Shown piece by piece: positions 26,247-34,989 of a DNA stretch of 64,000 bases. The stretch is from NCBI RefSeq assembly GCF_900091505.1, contig NZ_LT607409.1, positions 4,030,001 through 4,094,000 of the forward strand, written 5' to 3'. The position numbers and the translations under genes were made by a program. How positions within the stretch are numbered: position 1 is the stretch's first letter; each line of letters begins with the position of its first letter. The notes beneath the pieces are model-generated. The model was not told where the DNA came from. It ran no database searches and saw only the letters and a list, made by a program, of their open reading frames with translations. The stretch is from Micromonospora chokoriensis (GTDB lineage: Bacteria > Actinomycetota > Actinomycetes > Mycobacteriales > Micromonosporaceae).

Positions 26247-26388
26247 CGGCGTCTCCTCACATCGGTCGGACGTCGATCGTCCGGCAATGGACGCTATCGG
26301 TACCACCCGGACGTGTCACTCCCCAAGATTGCCGCCGGCGTCCGTCCCGGCCGCCGCGCCGCACCGGGCCGCGACGGTCACCGCGGAC

Positions 26389-26470
26389 TCAGGTCGTCGC
26401 CGCACGGACGCCGAGGCCGACCAGGATCATCCCGGTCAGCCGATCCAGCATTCGTCGGCCGCCGCAGGGG
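26389..26470 (-). pseudogene. Remnant of a LysE/RhtB-family exporter C-terminus
   Basis: On the minus strand about 20 codons ending at TGA 26391-26389 read RRMLDRLTGMILVGLGVRAA, which closely resembles the last helix of LysE-family amino-acid exporters (RR-x-LDR-x-TG-x-x-LIGLGV-R). Nothing of the remaining ~180 residues is present; the SEC-C gene occupies the upstream side. Too short for certainty. Confidence 0.45.
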
Positions 26471-26485
26471 CGATCGCTGTGCTGG

Positions 26486-27511
26486 TCAGCTCCGGGAGCG
26501 CGGCAGGCAGTCTTTCTTGTACTTCAGGCCGGAGCCGCACCAACAGGCGTCGTTGCGCTCGGGTGGCCACGGGATGCGCGCACTGGGCCGCGCCGACACC
26601 TCGGCCGCGTACCCCGCCCGGACGCCCGCGTCGGTCGGGTCGCCGTCCCGTCGACCGGCGAACGCGGTCAGCCCGGCCACCGTCGCGCCGAACACGCCCA
26701 GCCCGGCCTGACCGGCGCTCCTGAGCCGGACCAGCTCCTTCTCCAACCGGCCCCGGTGCGCGTCCCAGTCCGGGCCGTACACCTCGGCGAGGGCGGGATG
26801 CTCGGAGATCAACGTGTCGAACTCGGCCCGGGGCCAGAAGAGCAGGTCCGACTCGGCGTCCCGGCGCTCACCGGCCCGGCGGACGAGTTGGGTCTCCAGT
26901 CGGTCCGCCAGGTCGTCCTGCCGGTCGTGCGGCAGGTTGAGGTTTCGGCGTACCCGATGCCGTTGTTGCAGGAGGAAGAAGGTCACACCGGGCGCGTCCG
27001 GCGGACCGAGGTCGACGGCGGCGTCGGTGGCCGTGCCGGTCGCACGCTCGCCGAGCACGGAGTCGACAGCCTCGCTCAGCCACGTCTCGGCGATCGCCGA
27101 ACGACCAGCGGCGTCCAGTGCCGCGCTGACGTAGGCGGGGGCGTCGGGCTGCGTGAGCAGCAACGGGCGCAGGGCGGTCAACTCCGCCATCGCCTCGTCG
27201 TCCTGACCGCCGGCCCGGAACAGCGCGCGGGCCCGCAGCGCCCGGGCGAACCCGGCTCGCGGGTCGTCGCCGGACGGGTACGCCGCCACGGCCTGCTCCG
27301 CGTAGCGCAGGGCCGCCTCGGGCCGCGCCCGGATCTCGGCGATCTCGGCGGCCAGGGTCAGGGCGTCCCCGGCGTCGTCCGGGTCCTCCAGCCGGCCCTG
27401 CTCAGCCGCCTCCGCGAGGTCGGCGGCGACACCGAGCGGGTTGGCCGTCCCGAGCGCCGAGCGGCGCAGTTCAGCGAGGTCAGCCTTGGTGAGTACGTCT
27501 CTCGTCGCCAC
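26486..27511 (-). CDS. SEC-C motif protein with TPR-like helical body
   Basis: 341 residues from GTG 27511 (GAG seven bases upstream). Most of the protein is Ala/Leu-rich helices, with PEAALRYAEQAVAAYPSGDDPRAG resembling a TPR unit. The C-terminus carries the SEC-C zinc-binding motif CWCGSGLKYKKDC, a small metal-binding tail also found at the end of SecA and in many helper proteins, where it mediates protein contacts. Function is unknown. No clear operon partner. Confidence 0.75.
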   Translation of the reverse strand: MATRDVLTKADLAELRRSALGTANPLGVAADLAEAAEQGRLEDPDDAGDALTLAAEIAEIRARPEAALRYAEQAVAAYPSGDDPRAGFARALRARALFRAGGQDDEAMAELTALRPLLLTQPDAPAYVSAALDAAGRSAIAETWLSEAVDSVLGERATGTATDAAVDLGPPDAPGVTFFLLQQRHRVRRNLNLPHDRQDDLADRLETQLVRRAGERRDAESDLLFWPRAEFDTLISEHPALAEVYGPDWDAHRGRLEKELVRLRSAGQAGLGVFGATVAGLTAFAGRRDGDPTDAGVRAGYAAEVSARPSARIPWPPERNDACWCGSGLKYKKDCLPRSRS

Positions 27512-27599
27512 GATCTCACGGTACGTCGGGGTGCGCGCGGTATGCGGGCAGATCACCCGTTACGCCGCTTCCGCACCTCCGGAGCCGTGACCAGGCTGA

Positions 27600-27851
27600 C
27601 TACGACCACGCGCCGGCCGCCGCCGCCCGGACGGCGTAGCTGTCGAAGTCGAGCGCGTCCCGGCCGAGCACCCGACGTACACCGTCGGCGGGTTCGGCGA
27701 GATGGCCGGTGCGCATCCCGGCGAAGAGGAGGTTGAGCGCCGAGGCCGTCTCCTCCGGACAACCCTCGGCGAGCAGTTCCGCGTGGTACTCCTCCGGGGT
27801 CACCTCGACGTAGCTGATCGAACGACCGGTCACCCGGGCGATCGTCGCCAC
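27600..27851 (-). pseudogene. C-terminal fragment of an NmrA-like NAD(P)-binding oxidoreductase
   Basis: The 83-residue frame ATIARVTGRSISYVEVTPEE followed by YHAELLAEGCPEETASALNL is the typical C-terminal third of NmrA/HSCARG-like atypical SDR proteins (VTGR-x-I-x-YV-x-V-PEE). The NAD(P)-binding Rossmann half (about 200 residues with GATG-x-x-G) is missing: upstream sequence instead runs through a perfect 48-bp palindrome into a fragment of another gene. The apparent ATG at 27851 is an internal Met-like position in the palindrome, so this is probably a broken gene rather than a small protein. Confidence 0.65.
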
Positions 27852-27880
27852 CGCCGCGGCGGTGGCGACGATCGCCCGGG
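27833..27880. repeat. Perfect 48-bp palindrome
   Basis: All 24 base pairs match from CCCGGGCGATCG at 27833 to its complement ending at 27880, centred at 27856/27857 with no spacer; the flanking base pair (27832/27881) is mismatched. It sits exactly where the NmrA-like fragment (minus strand) meets the phospholipase fragment (plus strand). Spacer-free palindromes this long are normally unstable. Confidence 0.9.
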
Positions 27881-27883
27881 CGC

Positions 27884-28082
27884 GACGGCGACTACCACTC
27901 CCGCCCCGTCACGCTGTCGCTGCGGCCGGGACACCCGCAGCGCGCGCGCTGGCAGCTCTCCCGCACCCACGGCTGGTACGACCTGACCGTCGCCGCCGGC
28001 GATCCCGACTTCGCCCACCGCGGGCCACGTCGAGAACGGCAGGGACAGCATCAGCGACCTGTCACTCGGCGGGCTCGTCTGA
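27884..28082 (+). pseudogene. Frameshifted C-terminal remnant of a phospholipase C
   Basis: One frame gives SRPVTLSLRPGHPQRARWQL, then SRTHGWYDLTVAAGDPDFAHR; after that the homology jumps to another frame reading GHVENGRDSISDLSLGGLV and stopping at TGA 28080-28082. THGWYDLTV and AGHVE-x-GRDS-x-SDP are the signature of the C-terminal DUF756 repeats of bacterial non-haemolytic phospholipases C. A deletion around position 28021 explains the frame change. The catalytic N-terminal part is absent. A dead fragment. Confidence 0.65.
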
Positions 28083-28088
28083 GCAACG

Positions 28089-28126
28089 CCGTGCCACCCG
28101 GATCGTTCCTGGTCCGGGTGGCACGG
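28089..28126 (-). terminator. Hairpin between the phospholipase remnant and the XRE gene
   Basis: Perfect 14-bp stem: CCGTGCCACCCGGA (28089-28102) pairs with 28113-28126, loop of 10 nt. Lies just beyond the stop of the minus-strand XRE-cupin gene; could also have ended the former phospholipase gene. Confidence 0.7.
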
Positions 28127-28140
28127 TACGGGTTCCTGCG

Positions 28141-28728
28141 TCATGACAGCGTGCGGCTGGCGCGTACGTGTGCGCGTTCGCCCTGTCTGCCGACGAGGCT
28201 GAGGAATTCGACGGGCCCGGAGCTGGTGGCGCCGAACCAGTGGGGGGTGCGGGTGTCGAACTCGGCGGCCTCCCCGGGTTGCAGGGTGAGGTCGTCGTCA
28301 CCGAGGACCAGACGCAGGGTGCCGTTGAGGACGTAGACCCAGTCGAAGCCCTCATGGGTGCGCAGGTCGGGAACGCGATTGTCGTCGCCGGTGGGCAGGA
28401 CGAACTTGTAGGCCTGGATGCCGCCGGGCCTGCGCGTCAGCGGCAGGATGGTGGAGCCGTCGCCGGCGGCGATGGGGCGCAGGTTGATGCGGGGATCGCC
28501 GGTCAGTGGGGCGTCGACGAGTTCGTCGATGGTGACATTGTGGGCGCGGGCGAGCGGGAGCAGTTGTTCGAGCGTGGGGCGCCGTAGGCCGGCTTCGAGT
28601 CGGGAGAGCGTGCTGGTGGAGATGCCGGTCTCCTCGGCCAGGTCGGTGAGGGTGATGTTGCGGCGCTGCCGTAGCTGCTTCAGCCGCGGGCCGACAGCGT
28701 CGAGGGTGCGGTCAAAGTTCTCGTCCAT
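28141..28728 (-). CDS. XRE-family regulator with cupin domain
   Basis: 195 residues. HTH at about residues 15-70 (LKQLRQRRNITLTDLAEETG, ISTSTLSRLEAGLRRPTLEQ) and a cupin from about 105 (HEGFDWVYVLNGTLRLVLGD, LTLQPGEAAEFDTRTPHWFG). Divergent from an MFS exporter gene with 115 bp between starts, the usual layout of a local repressor and its target pump. Start ATG 28728 gives the complete HTH. Confidence 0.88.
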   Translation of the reverse strand: MDENFDRTLDAVGPRLKQLRQRRNITLTDLAEETGISTSTLSRLEAGLRRPTLEQLLPLARAHNVTIDELVDAPLTGDPRINLRPIAAGDGSTILPLTRRPGGIQAYKFVLPTGDDNRVPDLRTHEGFDWVYVLNGTLRLVLGDDDLTLQPGEAAEFDTRTPHWFGATSSGPVEFLSLVGRQGERAHVRASRTLS

Positions 28729-28737
28729 GCCGTGATT

Positions 28738-28751
28738 TTGCCATTCGGCAA
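28738..28751. promoter_or_regulatory. Candidate operator between XRE-cupin and MFS genes
   Basis: Inverted repeat TTGCC-ATTC-GGCAA at 28738-28751, ten bases upstream of the XRE start codon in an unusually AT-rich patch; a second TTGCG follows at 28758. Position suits autoregulation and control of the divergent exporter. Confidence 0.45.
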
Positions 28752-28843
28752 GAAATTTTGCGCATCGTCGCCGGCCTGCTCAGGATCGAGTCGATCCACC
28801 CCGGCGCCGTACCCCATCGCGGCCCTCTGGAAGGAACCTGCGC

Positions 28844-30430
28844 ATGACTGCCCCCACCAGATCCCCGAGCGTCAGCGTCCCCGGCGCGACGATTCACGAC
28901 CCGCGCCGGCGCCGCGCGATCCTGATCGCGGTGTGCATCGCCCTGATGGCGGTCATCGCCTCGGTCTCCGGGCTCAACGTCGCCCAGCCGCAGGTCGCCG
29001 TCGCGTTCGACGCCTCGCAGGGCACCGTCCTCTGGATGATCAACATCTACACCCTCAGCCTGGCCGCGCTGCTGCTCCCGCTCGGCGCCCTCGGCGACCG
29101 GGTAGGCCGCAAACCGATCCTGCTTGCAGGCCTGACCGTGTTCGGCGTAGCGAGCGCGGCGGCCGGCCTGGCCACCTCAGCCGAGATGATGATCGCCGCC
29201 CGGCTGCTCTCCGGCGTCGGCGCTGCCATGATCATGCCGGTCACCCTGGCCGTCATCACCTCGACGTTCCCCGACGAGGAACGCTCCAAGGCCATCGGTG
29301 TCTGGACCGGCGTCGCCGGCGGGGGCGGCATCCTCGGCATGTACCTGTCGGCGGTGCTCGTCGACTGGGCGAACTGGCGGTGGCTGTTCCTGCTGCCGGT
29401 CGTGCTCGTGGCCGCGGCCATCGCCATGGCCCTGCGCGCCGTCCCGAACTCCCGCGAGGAGTCACCGCACCGCTTCGACCTGGCGGGCTCACTGACGTCG
29501 GTGGTCGCCGTCGTCGCGTTCATCTACGTCCTGCACGAAGGCCCGGTCAACGGCTGGACCTCACCCGTCACCCTGGCCAGCCTGCTTATCGGCGTCGTCG
29601 CCGCCATCGGGTTCGTGGCCTGGGAACTGCGCCGGACGGCACCCCTGCTCGACGTGCGTCTGTTCCGCGACCGACGCCTCGCGAGCGGCTCGCTGGCACT
29701 GCTGACACTGTTCGGTGTCCAGGCCGGAATCTTCGTCGTGCTGTTCCCCTACTTCCAGGCCGTCCTCGGCTGGTCCGGTCTGCGCTCCACCCTCGCGCTC
29801 ATGCCCATGGCGGCGATGATGATGCTCGCCTCCGGACTCGCTCCCCGGGTGGCCGCCCGTGCCGGAGCCCGCGCCACGATGGCGACCGGGATCCTGCTCG
29901 GCGGCGTCGGCCTGGCGTTGATGGCGACCCTCGTCTCCGTCGACGGCGGCTACCAGGCGATCCTGCCCGGCATGCTCGCCATGGGACTCGGCATGGGCCT
30001 GACCCAGACTCCCTCCACCGAGGCCATCACCTCCGCTCTGCCCCGCGAACGTCAAGGCGTCGCGTCCGCCCTCAACGACGTCACCCGGGAATTCGGCACC
30101 GCCCTCGGTGTCGCTCTGCTCGGGGCCGTCCTGACCGCCGGCTACCGCACCGCCATCGACGCCCGCCTCGACACCGTCCCCACCGACACCGTCCCCACCG
30201 ACACCGCCGACACCGCCCGCGACGGCATCGCCACCGCCATCGCCACCGCCGACGCTGCCGGCAGTCGGGCGCCCGCCCTCGTTCGCGCCGCTCAGGAGTC
30301 ATTCGTCGACGGCTGGCACCACGCCATGTGGGCGGGGGTCGCCCTCATGACCATCCTCTTCGTCTACGTCGTGGCGCGTGGACCCCGACGGACCGTGCCC
30401 ACCACACCGGCCACCGCTGCTCGTCGGTGA
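28844..30430 (+). CDS. MFS transporter, DHA2 (14-TM) drug-exporter type
   Basis: 528 residues with about 14 hydrophobic helices. The A-loop LGDRVGRKPILLAGL, motif C-like GWTGVAGGGGILGMYLSAVLV and the FGVQAGIFVVLFPYFQAVLGW region match the DHA2/QacA-LfrA family of proton-driven multidrug exporters. A 15-bp tandem duplication (30170-30199) encodes TVPTDTVPTD in a loop before the last helix. Its 3' end overlaps the convergent HEAT-like gene by about 130 bp. GGAAGGAA forms the ribosome-binding site. Likely controlled by the divergent XRE-cupin regulator. Confidence 0.9.
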   Translation: MTAPTRSPSVSVPGATIHDPRRRRAILIAVCIALMAVIASVSGLNVAQPQVAVAFDASQGTVLWMINIYTLSLAALLLPLGALGDRVGRKPILLAGLTVFGVASAAAGLATSAEMMIAARLLSGVGAAMIMPVTLAVITSTFPDEERSKAIGVWTGVAGGGGILGMYLSAVLVDWANWRWLFLLPVVLVAAAIAMALRAVPNSREESPHRFDLAGSLTSVVAVVAFIYVLHEGPVNGWTSPVTLASLLIGVVAAIGFVAWELRRTAPLLDVRLFRDRRLASGSLALLTLFGVQAGIFVVLFPYFQAVLGWSGLRSTLALMPMAAMMMLASGLAPRVAARAGARATMATGILLGGVGLALMATLVSVDGGYQAILPGMLAMGLGMGLTQTPSTEAITSALPRERQGVASALNDVTREFGTALGVALLGAVLTAGYRTAIDARLDTVPTDTVPTDTADTARDGIATAIATADAAGSRAPALVRAAQESFVDGWHHAMWAGVALMTILFVYVVARGPRRTVPTTPATAARR

Positions 30431-31678
30431 GGTCTCGCCCCCCTGTTCCGCACGGGCCAGGTAGGCGCGCATGTCATCGTGGGCCCCCGGAAGGCCGTAG
30501 CCGCCGACCAGTTCGGTGACGTTGCCGAACTGCCGACCGCCGAGCAGCCAGGGCGCGGTCGAGCGGCCCAGGGCCTCGGCGAGCCGACGTTGTCGGGGCG
30601 TGAGGGCGTCGACAGGTGTTCCCGCCGTCGCCGGGCCGTCCGGGAACGCGAGCGGCAGCGCCACCCCCAACAACGTCAACGACCGCTCGCCGCTGACGGT
30701 CGGCAACCGTTCGAGCAGCGCGTCGAACGCACGGTCGGCGTGCTGCGGACCGAGCTGCCGCAGGGCGAGCGCCGCGTACCCGCCCAGGTCGCCATCCAGG
30801 AACGGCACCCACTCACCGTCCACCGGCTCGGCCGGGGCCTCGCCGGAAGCCGCCGACGCCCAGCCCACCACCTCGGCGACGGTCGCCGGGTCGGCCGCCG
30901 CGCCGAGCACCCGCGCCCGACCGACGGCGGCGGCCCAACGGACCAGCGGGCGCGCATCGGTCAACCACCGGACGTCCGGTGCGGCACCGAGCAGCCCCAT
31001 GGACACCAGGATGGTGGCCACCTCGCCGGGCGGCGCCGCGACGCCGGTGGCGGCGTCCACCGCGCCGGCCAGCGCGGACACGCTGCCGTCGGCCTCCTCC
31101 GGAAACCAGGCCAGGAGGTACGCGGCGAACAGGCGCACATCAGGATCGGCGTGACCCAGTAGGGCGCGGATCACGGGAACCCCGGCCCGCACCGCGTCAT
31201 AGGTCGCCAACGCCACGTACGCCCACAGCCGGCCCTGATCCGCCTCGGACAGCGACTCGACGTAGAGGTACTCGACGTACTCCTTCTTCGACTCGTCCTC
31301 GCCGGTCCACGGCGGCGGCTTGGCCGCGAGCAGCTCACAGCCACCCTCGGCGGCCCGGCGGTACTCGGCCACCGGGAAACCCTCCGGCAGGACACCCTCG
31401 TCGTACCCGACGGCCAGGGCGCTCAACAGCCCGAGCACCGCCGCCGGATCCGGGGTGGCCGCATCGCCGAGCATCTCCAGCAGGAACGGCACCGCGTACG
31501 CGCTCGCCTCGAACCGGGTGCCCTGGTGGAACACGTTGGTGTAGAGGTCGCCCAGGGCCTCGTCCCGGGTGGCCTGATCGGGGGAGAGCAGGGCGCGCAG
31601 TTGGCCGGGCACGTCGTCGGCCGCCCCGTAGGCGTGGCCCAGCCGCGCCCAGTCGATGTCGTCAAGTCCGTCGAGCAC
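30299..31678 (-). CDS. Unrecognised helical protein, HEAT-repeat-like
   Basis: 459 residues, almost entirely Ala/Leu-rich helices, with repeating units such as ALLGHADPDVRLFAAYLLAW and LTDARPLVRWAAAVGRARVL that resemble HEAT repeats, a scaffold for protein binding. I cannot name a family. The last ~45 codons (Gly/Ser/Asp/His-rich tail) lie antisense to the MFS gene and look non-globular, so the real stop may once have been earlier. Monocistronic; ATG 31678. Confidence 0.7.
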   Translation of the reverse strand: MLDGLDDIDWARLGHAYGAADDVPGQLRALLSPDQATRDEALGDLYTNVFHQGTRFEASAYAVPFLLEMLGDAATPDPAAVLGLLSALAVGYDEGVLPEGFPVAEYRRAAEGGCELLAAKPPPWTGEDESKKEYVEYLYVESLSEADQGRLWAYVALATYDAVRAGVPVIRALLGHADPDVRLFAAYLLAWFPEEADGSVSALAGAVDAATGVAAPPGEVATILVSMGLLGAAPDVRWLTDARPLVRWAAAVGRARVLGAAADPATVAEVVGWASAASGEAPAEPVDGEWVPFLDGDLGGYAALALRQLGPQHADRAFDALLERLPTVSGERSLTLLGVALPLAFPDGPATAGTPVDALTPRQRRLAEALGRSTAPWLLGGRQFGNVTELVGGYGLPGAHDDMRAYLARAEQGGETSPTSSGGRCGGHGPSGSTRHDVDEEDGHEGDPRPHGVVPAVDE

Positions 31679-31724
31679 GCCCCATGCTCTCCCGACCCCC
31701 TGACCATTCGGTGCGGTGGGTCGG

Positions 31725-32561
31725 TCAGAACTCCTCGTACACCGCGGGGTCCTGATCGGAGAGCCGACCGTCCGGGCGGCCCAGCGCGGTGATGGCCTCG
31801 ACCTGCGCGTCGGTGAGCGTGATGCCGAAGACGTCGAGGTTCTCGACCTGCCGCTGCGGCGACGCGGCCTTGGGCAGCGGGATCACCTGGCGGGCCACGT
31901 GCCAGGCCAGGATGGTCTGCGCCGGGCTGACGCCGTGGGCGTTCGCGATCTCCACGATGACGGGGTGCCGCTTCAGGTCGTTGCCGTGGCCGAGCGGGCT
32001 CCAACCCTGCACCAGGATCCCCTGCTCCCGGTGGTAGTCGAGCGCCTCCTGCTGCGGGAAGTACGGGTGCACCTCGATCTGGTTGACCACCGGGGCCACC
32101 CCGGTCTCGGCCACCAGCCGCTCGATATGCTCCGGCAGGAAGTTGGAGAGCCCGATGTGCCGCACCAGACCGCGCTCGCGCGCCTCGATCAGCGCCCGCC
32201 ACGCCTGCACGTACAGGTCTTCCTTGGGGTTCGGCCAGTGGATCAGGTACAGGTCGACGTGGTCGAGGCCGGTGCGGAAGACACTCTCCTCGATGGTGGT
32301 CAGCGCCTCGTCGTAGCGGTGGTGCCGCCCCGGCAGCTTCGAGGTGACGATCACCTCGTCCCGCACGTCACCCGCCGAACGGGCGGCCCGACCGACCGCG
32401 CCCTCGTTCTCGTAGTTCACCGCCGAGTCGAGCAACCGGTAACCCGCCCGGATGGCGTGTCCGATCGCGTCGACGCCCGCCGACCCGTTCAGCTGGTACG
32501 TGCCGAGCCCGATCGCCGGCAGGGCGGTGCCGTCGGCAGCCGTCAGATGGGGAATCGTCAT
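31725..32561 (-). CDS. Aldo/keto reductase
   Basis: 278 residues, standard for NADPH-dependent aldo/keto reductases. The catalytic tetrad can be read: Asp in RLLDSAVNY, Tyr in the same block (NYENE), Lys in IVTSKLPG and His in YLIHWPNP. GLSNFLPEHI and the C-terminal SPQRQVENLDVF region (2'-phosphate binding) are also conserved. Would reduce an aldehyde or ketone in the cytoplasm. Its ATG overlaps the stop of the GH15 gene (ATGA), so the two are made together. Confidence 0.9.
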   Translation of the reverse strand: MTIPHLTAADGTALPAIGLGTYQLNGSAGVDAIGHAIRAGYRLLDSAVNYENEGAVGRAARSAGDVRDEVIVTSKLPGRHHRYDEALTTIEESVFRTGLDHVDLYLIHWPNPKEDLYVQAWRALIEARERGLVRHIGLSNFLPEHIERLVAETGVAPVVNQIEVHPYFPQQEALDYHREQGILVQGWSPLGHGNDLKRHPVIVEIANAHGVSPAQTILAWHVARQVIPLPKAASPQRQVENLDVFGITLTDAQVEAITALGRPDGRLSDQDPAVYEEF

Positions 32562-34360
32562 GATCGGAACCCTACCCGCGTGGGGGCGTCCCGGATGGCG
32601 AGCGCGGCCTGGATCAACGCGGCGTGCGTCAGCGTCTGGGGGTAGTTGCCGAGGTGGGCACCCGTCGTCGGATCCACCTCCTCGGCGTAGAGACCGAGTG
32701 GGCTGGCGTAATCGACAACGGCCTGGAACAGCTCGACGGCCTCGCGGCGACGCCCGGTGCTGGCCAGCCCCTGCGCGAGCCAGAACGAGCAGGGCAGGAA
32801 AGCGCCCTCGGTGCCGGGGAGCCCGTCCCGTCCAGGCGGGTAGCGGTAGAGCAGCGGGCCGCCGGCGGACAGTCGCTCCCGGATGGCGTCGATGGTGCCG
32901 CGTACCCGGGGCGAATCGGTCGGGTCCACACCGAGCAGCGGCAGGACGAGCAGCGCCGCGTCGAGATCCGGGGACCCGTAGGTGCGGACGTAGCTAGCCA
33001 CCGTCGGGTCGAAGCCGCGCGTGCGGACCTCACCGGCGATGGCATCCCGGGCCTCCTGCCAGCGTCGACGTTGCCGCTCCCGCAGGGGGTGCGTGTCCGC
33101 GATGGCCAGGGCGCGGTCCAGGGCGAGCCAGCCCATGAGCTTGGAGTGGACGTGTTGGGCGGGCTCCCGGGCCTCCCAGATACCGGCGTCGGGCTCCCGC
33201 CAACAGCGGGCGACCACGTCGGCGAAGCCGCGTACCGCCCGCCACGTCTCGGCGTAGAGGCGGTGTCCGGACTGGGCGAACGCCCAGGCGGCGTCGATCA
33301 CCCAGCCGTACCCGTCGAGCTGGTGTTGGCGGGCGGCGTCGTTGCCCGAGCGCACCGGAAGACTGTCGAGGTAGCCCGGCCAACCGGGCAGTTCCCGTTC
33401 CGTCGGCACATGCCGGCCGTGCACTGTGAGCAGCGCCGGCAGGCGTGGCCGCTGCAACCGGCTGGCGTGCAGCAGCCACGAGAGGAAGAGACGTGCCTCG
33501 TCGGACTTGCCGACGCTGAGGAAGGCGCTGACGCCGATGCTGGCGTCACGGGGCCAGACGTAGCGGTAGTCCCAGTTCCGTACCCCACCTGGCTCCTCGG
33601 GCAACGACGTGGTCGGCGCGGCCACCGGCGCTCCGGAGGGCGAGTAGGTCAGCAACCGCAAGGTGAGCAGGCTTCGCACGACGTGGTCCCGGAACGGCAG
33701 CCGCTCGTCGATCTCCGCGACCCAGGCCCGCCACCGCGCCTCGTCCTCGGCGAGCAGGTCCCACGCGGCCGTCGGCTCGACGTGGATCACCGGTTCGCGG
33801 TGGGCCACGGCCAGGACGAGAGTGACCGGACGGTCCGGCGTGACCACGATCGCGAGGGGTCGACCCGGTTCGACTCTGAACGCGGGAGTGCTGTTCAGCG
33901 CGACCGCGAGCGCCCCCCACTCGCAGACGAGGCCGTGGCGTCGGTGTTGCGCCCGAGGCCGACGGTGCCGTACGCCAAGACGGGGATCGAATTCCACGAC
34001 CGCGTCGACGGTCGCCTGCTCCGCCGTCAGCCGTCGCACGATCAGCGTCGTGGGCAGCAGCCGACCGCTGACTTCGGCCACCATCGCCTCCGTGAGGCGC
34101 AGCCGGCCGCCGCCCACCGCCCAGGTGGTCTCCAGGGTGGCGGTGTGCTGCCGGTACCGCCGTTCGACGACGGTGGCCGGCCCGGCCGGGCCGACCCGGA
34201 ACGTTCCGGCGTCCGGGCCCCCGACCAGTCGGCCGAACAGGGGATCGCCGTCGAAGCGCGGTACGCAGAGCCAGTCCATAGCGCCGTCACTCGCCACCAG
34301 GGCGGCCGTACGCGTGTCGCCCAGCAGACCGTAGTCGCTGATCTTCGGCCGGTCAGTCAC
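32558..34360 (-). CDS. Glycoside hydrolase family 15 protein (glucoamylase/trehalase-like)
   Basis: 600 residues from GTG 34360, three bases after the preceding gene. N-terminal beta domain begins ISDYGLLGDTRTAALVASDG and MDWLCVPRFDGDPLFGRLVG, the standard opening of actinobacterial GH15 enzymes. The (alpha/alpha)6 barrel has NWDYRYVWPRDASIG with the general-acid region and AEEVDPTTGAHLGNYPQTLTH with the catalytic-base Glu. No signal peptide, so cytoplasmic; mycobacterial relatives include trehalases, so trehalose or maltooligosaccharide hydrolysis is likely. Confidence 0.9.
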   Translation of the reverse strand: MTDRPKISDYGLLGDTRTAALVASDGAMDWLCVPRFDGDPLFGRLVGGPDAGTFRVGPAGPATVVERRYRQHTATLETTWAVGGGRLRLTEAMVAEVSGRLLPTTLIVRRLTAEQATVDAVVEFDPRLGVRHRRPRAQHRRHGLVCEWGALAVALNSTPAFRVEPGRPLAIVVTPDRPVTLVLAVAHREPVIHVEPTAAWDLLAEDEARWRAWVAEIDERLPFRDHVVRSLLTLRLLTYSPSGAPVAAPTTSLPEEPGGVRNWDYRYVWPRDASIGVSAFLSVGKSDEARLFLSWLLHASRLQRPRLPALLTVHGRHVPTERELPGWPGYLDSLPVRSGNDAARQHQLDGYGWVIDAAWAFAQSGHRLYAETWRAVRGFADVVARCWREPDAGIWEAREPAQHVHSKLMGWLALDRALAIADTHPLRERQRRRWQEARDAIAGEVRTRGFDPTVASYVRTYGSPDLDAALLVLPLLGVDPTDSPRVRGTIDAIRERLSAGGPLLYRYPPGRDGLPGTEGAFLPCSFWLAQGLASTGRRREAVELFQAVVDYASPLGLYAEEVDPTTGAHLGNYPQTLTHAALIQAALAIRDAPTRVGFRS

Positions 34361-34363
34361 GAG

Positions 34364-34840
34364 TCACCTGGGTTGCAGGAGCAGCCCGAGACAGACCCCG
34401 TAGACGAGGTGGACGACAGCCGTGACCAGCGGGGTCTGGATGCCGTAGTTGAGCGCGAACAGCCCGGGCGGCTCCAACACCGCCGTGCTGGTCGGCCCCG
34501 CCCGCTGCGAGGCCATGCGCGGGTGGACACCAGGCAGCAGCGGCAGAATCACCGTCAACGCGATCCCGACGTGCACGATCCCGAGCAGCGCCCCGATCCA
34601 CCAGTCCGCGCGGTGCAACAGCGCGAACGTGGCCGCGTACCCCAGGGCGAAACCCTGACCGGTGCCGAGGTGGAGGAAGAACCCGACGACCCGGGCCCGG
34701 TCGGGATCTCCGGTGAGGAAGGCCCCGAGCACCAGAGGAAGGTCGAGCCGGGTGAGACCGGCCAGCTGGGCGGTGATCATCGCCGCGGTGAGCGCCGCGG
34801 TGGCGACCAACCCGAACAACGCCCATCCGGCCCAGTCCAT
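34364..34840 (-). CDS. Small integral membrane protein, unrecognised
   Basis: 158 residues with four hydrophobic segments: about 5-26, 50-75 (GQGFALGYAATFALL), 80-102 (WWIGALLGIVHVGIALTVIL) and 133-155. No family recognised and no catalytic motif. First gene of an apparent operon with GH15 and aldo/keto reductase genes; the 3-bp gap to the GH15 start implies translational coupling. Could anchor or serve the sugar pathway, but nothing in the sequence shows this. Confidence 0.7.
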   Translation of the reverse strand: MDWAGWALFGLVATAALTAAMITAQLAGLTRLDLPLVLGAFLTGDPDRARVVGFFLHLGTGQGFALGYAATFALLHRADWWIGALLGIVHVGIALTVILPLLPGVHPRMASQRAGPTSTAVLEPPGLFALNYGIQTPLVTAVVHLVYGVCLGLLLQPR

Positions 34841-34989
34841 CTCAGCAGTCGTCGACGTCGCGGGCGTTATCGATCATCGGTCCACCCCTCGACTGAACAG
34901 CGGGCAATCCACGGCCCGGCCGCCCACCGGGCGTCCGGTTTATCACCATAAGCCACTGGCCCTGTTCGGCTGACCTGCTCGCCCAGACA

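Noticed and set aside
27862..28146. 94-codon plus-strand open frame over the phospholipase remnant
   Set aside because: Different frame from the recognisable phospholipase C segments; no homology-like features.
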